Origin: Mesorhizobium sp.
GTDB lineage: Bacteria > Pseudomonadota > Alphaproteobacteria > Rhizobiales > Rhizobiaceae
DNA length: 64,000 bases
Reading direction: 5' to 3'
NCBI GenBank assembly: GCA_004963905.1
Contig: SUGL01000008.1
Coordinates: 1 to 64,000, forward strand
Made by a program: the position numbers and the translations under genes
Notes under the pieces: model-generated
What the model saw: only the letters and a program-made list of their open reading frames with translations
Told to the model about the DNA's origin: nothing
Database searches by the model: none
Part shown: positions 61,832-64,000 of the stretch, in pieces
Layout: the number at the start of each line of letters is the position of its first letter
How positions within the stretch are numbered: position 1 is the first letter of the stretch

Positions 61832-62896
61832 TCAGGCGCCTATCAGCACCGTGCTCTCCGGCGACCAGCTGAGTACCACAGATTCACCCTCGGCCAACCG
61901 CTCGGCACCTGTGTTCTGGACGATTACTTTCAGCGTCTGCCCATCACGCTCGACGAAATAGGTGCTGTTGTTGCCGGCGAAGATGCGTTTCGAGACTTGC
62001 CCCTTGAGTGTGTTGGCGTTGGCCCGATCGGGCTTCTCCGCACCGGTCGAAATCTGGATGCGTTCCGGCCGCACGGCGCAGCTCGCCTTGGCGCCGGCCG
62101 CCAGCGAAGGCCCGGAGGCAGCGCTGATCGTCGTGCCATCCGGCAGCCGGATACCGTTGCCGGTCGCGTCGCCGCGAAAGATATTGGCATCGCCGAGGAA
62201 GGTCGCGGCGAACTCGCTTTGCGGCCGGTCGTAGATCTCCTCCGGCGGGCCTTCCTGCACCAGCCTGCCGTCGCGCAGGATGCCGATGCGGTCGCTCATC
62301 GTCAGCGCCTCCTCCTGATCGTGCGTGACGAAGATGGTGGTGATGCCGATCTCGCGCTGGATGCGCTTCAGTTCGATCTGCATGTCGACGCGCAGCGCCT
62401 TGTCGAGCGCGCCGAGCGGCTCGTCGAGCAATAGCACGCGCGGCTTGGTGACGATGGCGCGCGCCAGCGCCACGCGCTGGCGCTGGCCGCCGGAAAGCTG
62501 ATGCGGGCGGCGGGCGCCGAGCTTGCCGAGCTGCACCAGATCGAGCGCGCGCTGTACCTCCGCGGCGATCGCTGCTTTCGGCTCGCCACGCACCGACAGC
62601 CCGAAGGCGACGTTGTCGGCGACGCTCATATTGGGAAACAGCGCATAGTTCTGGAACACCATGCCGATGCGGCGCTTCTCGACAGGCACGCGCTCGACGC
62701 TCTCGCCGCCGATGGCGATGCGGCCGGAATCGGGAAAGTCGAAGCCGGCGATCTGGCGCAGCAGCGTGGTCTTGCCGCTGCCCGAAGGCCCGAGCAGCGC
62801 ATAGAAGCCGCCATCGGGAAAATCGATCGAGACGTCGTCCAGCGCCTTGTGCGCGCCAAAGCTGCGGGAAACGTTCGCGACCTGGACGCCCGCCAT
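61832..62896 (-). CDS. ABC transporter ATP-binding protein, PotA/FbpC type
   Basis: The protein has 354 residues. Walker [10 protein letters not shown], signature [14 protein letters not shown], Walker B LLLDEPLGALD and switch His (FVTHDQEEA) are all canonical, with a TOBE domain after residue 240. It imports polyamines, ferric iron, phosphonate or similar together with the two permeases to the right. GGAGAG precedes the ATG at 62896. The operon continues beyond the window, so the binding protein and substrate are not seen. Confidence 0.92.
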   Translation of the reverse strand: MAGVQVANVSRSFGAHKALDDVSIDFPDGGFYALLGPSGSGKTTLLRQIAGFDFPDSGRIAIGGESVERVPVEKRRIGMVFQNYALFPNMSVADNVAFGLSVRGEPKAAIAAEVQRALDLVQLGKLGARRPHQLSGGQRQRVALARAIVTKPRVLLLDEPLGALDKALRVDMQIELKRIQREIGITTIFVTHDQEEALTMSDRIGILRDGRLVQEGPPEEIYDRPQSEFAATFLGDANIFRGDATGNGIRLPDGTTISAASGPSLAAGAKASCAVRPERIQISTGAEKPDRANANTLKGQVSKRIFAGNNSTYFVERDGQTLKVIVQNTGAERLAEGESVVLSWSPESTVLIGA

Positions 62897-63684
62897 TATT
62901 TCTCTCCGCCGAATTTGAAGAAGCGCGCCGTGAGCAGCATCAGCGCCATCGACACCACGATGATGATCGTCGACACCGCGTTGATCTCGGGCGTGAACCC
63001 CTTGCGGATCGCGGCGTAGATTTCGACCGGCAGCGTCGTCTGGCCGGGCGTCGACAGGAAGTACGAAACAACGAACTGGTCGAAGGAGACGGCAAAGGCG
63101 AACAGCCCGCCGGCGATGACGCCTGGCATGATCCACGGCAGCGTGACGCGGTTGGTGACCTGCCACTGGTTGGCGCCGAGCGAGCGAGCCGCCTCCTCCA
63201 GCTCCGGCGCGAAGGTCTGCAGCCGCGCCGACACGACGACGATCACGTAAGGCAGCGCCAACGCGACGTGCCCGAGCAGGATCGCCACCAGTCCGCGGCC
63301 GATGCCGATGCCGAAGAAGAAGATCAGCATCGCCGTGCCGGTGATCAGCCACGGAATGGCGATCGGCGGGAAGAGCAGCACCTGCAGGAGCTTCTTGCCG
63401 CGGAATTCATAGCGGTAGAGCGCCAGCGACGCCATCGAGCCGAGCACCGTCGAGATGATCGTCGTAATGACGGCGATCTCGATGCTGTTCCAGGTCGCCG
63501 CGATCAGCTGGTCGTTCTGCCAGAGCGAGGCGTACCAGTCCGTCGTCCACTCGAACGGCAGCTGGTAGAAGGGCGATGTGTTGAATGACATCAGCGCCAT
63601 GATGACGATCGGCAGATAGAGGAAGGCGAGCAGAAGGAAAACGTAGAAGCGCCCGAGCCATTCGAGGATGCGCGTCGTCGCCAT
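62896..63684 (-). CDS. ABC transporter permease, PotC-like
   Basis: The permease has 262 residues with six hydrophobic segments. LEEAARSLGANQWQVTNRVTLP is the EAA loop, and SFDQFVVSYFLSTPGQTTLPV closely follows PotC/PotI-type proteins. GGAGG precedes the ATG at 63684. The stop and the ATPase start share one base (TAATG), indicating coupling. Confidence 0.93.
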   Translation of the reverse strand: MATTRILEWLGRFYVFLLLAFLYLPIVIMALMSFNTSPFYQLPFEWTTDWYASLWQNDQLIAATWNSIEIAVITTIISTVLGSMASLALYRYEFRGKKLLQVLLFPPIAIPWLITGTAMLIFFFGIGIGRGLVAILLGHVALALPYVIVVVSARLQTFAPELEEAARSLGANQWQVTNRVTLPWIMPGVIAGGLFAFAVSFDQFVVSYFLSTPGQTTLPVEIYAAIRKGFTPEINAVSTIIIVVSMALMLLTARFFKFGGEK

Positions 63685-64000
63685 CAGCCGGCCCTCCGCA
63701 ACACCGGCGCCGCGAGCGCCAGGATGATCAGCACGACGGCGAGCAGAATGAAGGAAAGCGCCGCCCCCAGCGGCCAGTTGAAGACGGCGACGAACTGGTC
63801 CTCGATGATTGTCCCGTAGAAAGTGCCGGTGCGGCCGCCGAGGATGCGTGGCTCCATGAAGGAGCCGACGACCGGCACGAAGATCAGCGCAGCACCCGCG
63901 ATCAGGCCAGGCATCGACAGCGGGATGATCACCCGCCAAAGCACCTGTAGCCGCGAGGCGCCGAGCGAGCGCCCGGCCTCGATCAGCGAGTCGTCGATAG
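63684..64000 (-). CDS. ABC transporter permease, PotB-like (5' end outside the window)
   Basis: The visible C-terminal part of about 104 codons includes the EAA loop EAGRSLGASRLQVLWRVIIP, then SMPGLIAGAALIFVPVVGSFMEP and two further membrane segments. The gene runs off the right edge. An internal ATG at 63944 is not the true start because the motif continues upstream. It overlaps the PotC-like gene by one base (TGATG). Confidence 0.9.
   Translation of the reverse strand, partial: IDDSLIEAGRSLGASRLQVLWRVIIPLSMPGLIAGAALIFVPVVGSFMEPRILGGRTGTFYGTIIEDQFVAVFNWPLGAALSFILLAVVLIILALAAPVLRRAG

Overview
The window looks like chromosomal or megaplasmid DNA from a GC-rich alphaproteobacterium of the Rhizobiales, most probably Mesorhizobium or a close relative. 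The evidence is the strong G/C bias at third codon positions, the density of sugar-type ABC importers with LacI, FadR, AraC and Rrf2 regulators, Moc-type genes, and several families of palindromic intergenic repeats. No rRNA, tRNA, CRISPR array, phage gene or transposase was seen.

Layout from left to right. Positions 55-2145 hold the peptidoglycan synthase gene pbpC. Positions 2695-7942 hold a sulfate importer (two sulfate-binding proteins around cysT, cysW and cysA), followed by an Rrf2 regulator and a degenerate LpxL-like protein. Positions 9907-16480 (minus strand) hold a gluconate-type module: GntR-like regulator, binding protein, ATPase, two permeases and gluconokinase, with a perfect 18-bp operator palindrome. 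An MFS gene and a DUF3175 gene follow. Positions 18349-25419 hold a second sugar module with two near-identical FadR regulators, an SDR-type dehydrogenase/epimerase, a 3-hydroxyisobutyrate-dehydrogenase-like enzyme and an Frc-type ABC importer. Two divergent promoter regions there share a TTGTNNNACAA site.

Positions 25720-34633 hold an AraC regulator and a molybdenum hydroxylase operon (SRPBCC protein, FAD subunit, 2Fe-2S subunit, a molybdopterin subunit split into two genes, MoxR ATPase, VWA protein), then an amidohydrolase and an AhpD-like protein. Positions 35004-41865 (minus) hold an importer in which one permease is fused to a strictosidine-synthase-like beta-propeller and a second propeller protein follows. 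Then come a DHA2 exporter, an ornithine-cyclodeaminase homologue, and an ammonia-lyase homologue lacking the serine that normally makes the MIO cofactor.

Positions 60432 down to 46312 form a run of 14 minus-strand genes that could be one transcript. It starts with a CUT1 importer whose two ATPases carry complementary degenerate motifs. It continues with MocA-, MocC- and MocB-like proteins, a second (Rbs-type) permease and ATPase, a DUF4432 epimerase-like protein, a MocD-like membrane oxygenase, a MocE Rieske ferredoxin and a diverged PanB homologue. This resembles rhizopine (O-methyl inosamine) catabolism but lacks some of its parts; the substrate is unknown. A divergent LacI gene sits at its head. 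The window ends inside a Pot/Fbp-type importer operon.

Every ABC substrate-binding-protein gene with a visible 3' end is followed by a perfect GC hairpin, in most cases before the next transporter gene. This suggests processing or attenuation that raises binding-protein levels. All functions are inferred from motifs and gene order read by eye; no database search was run.
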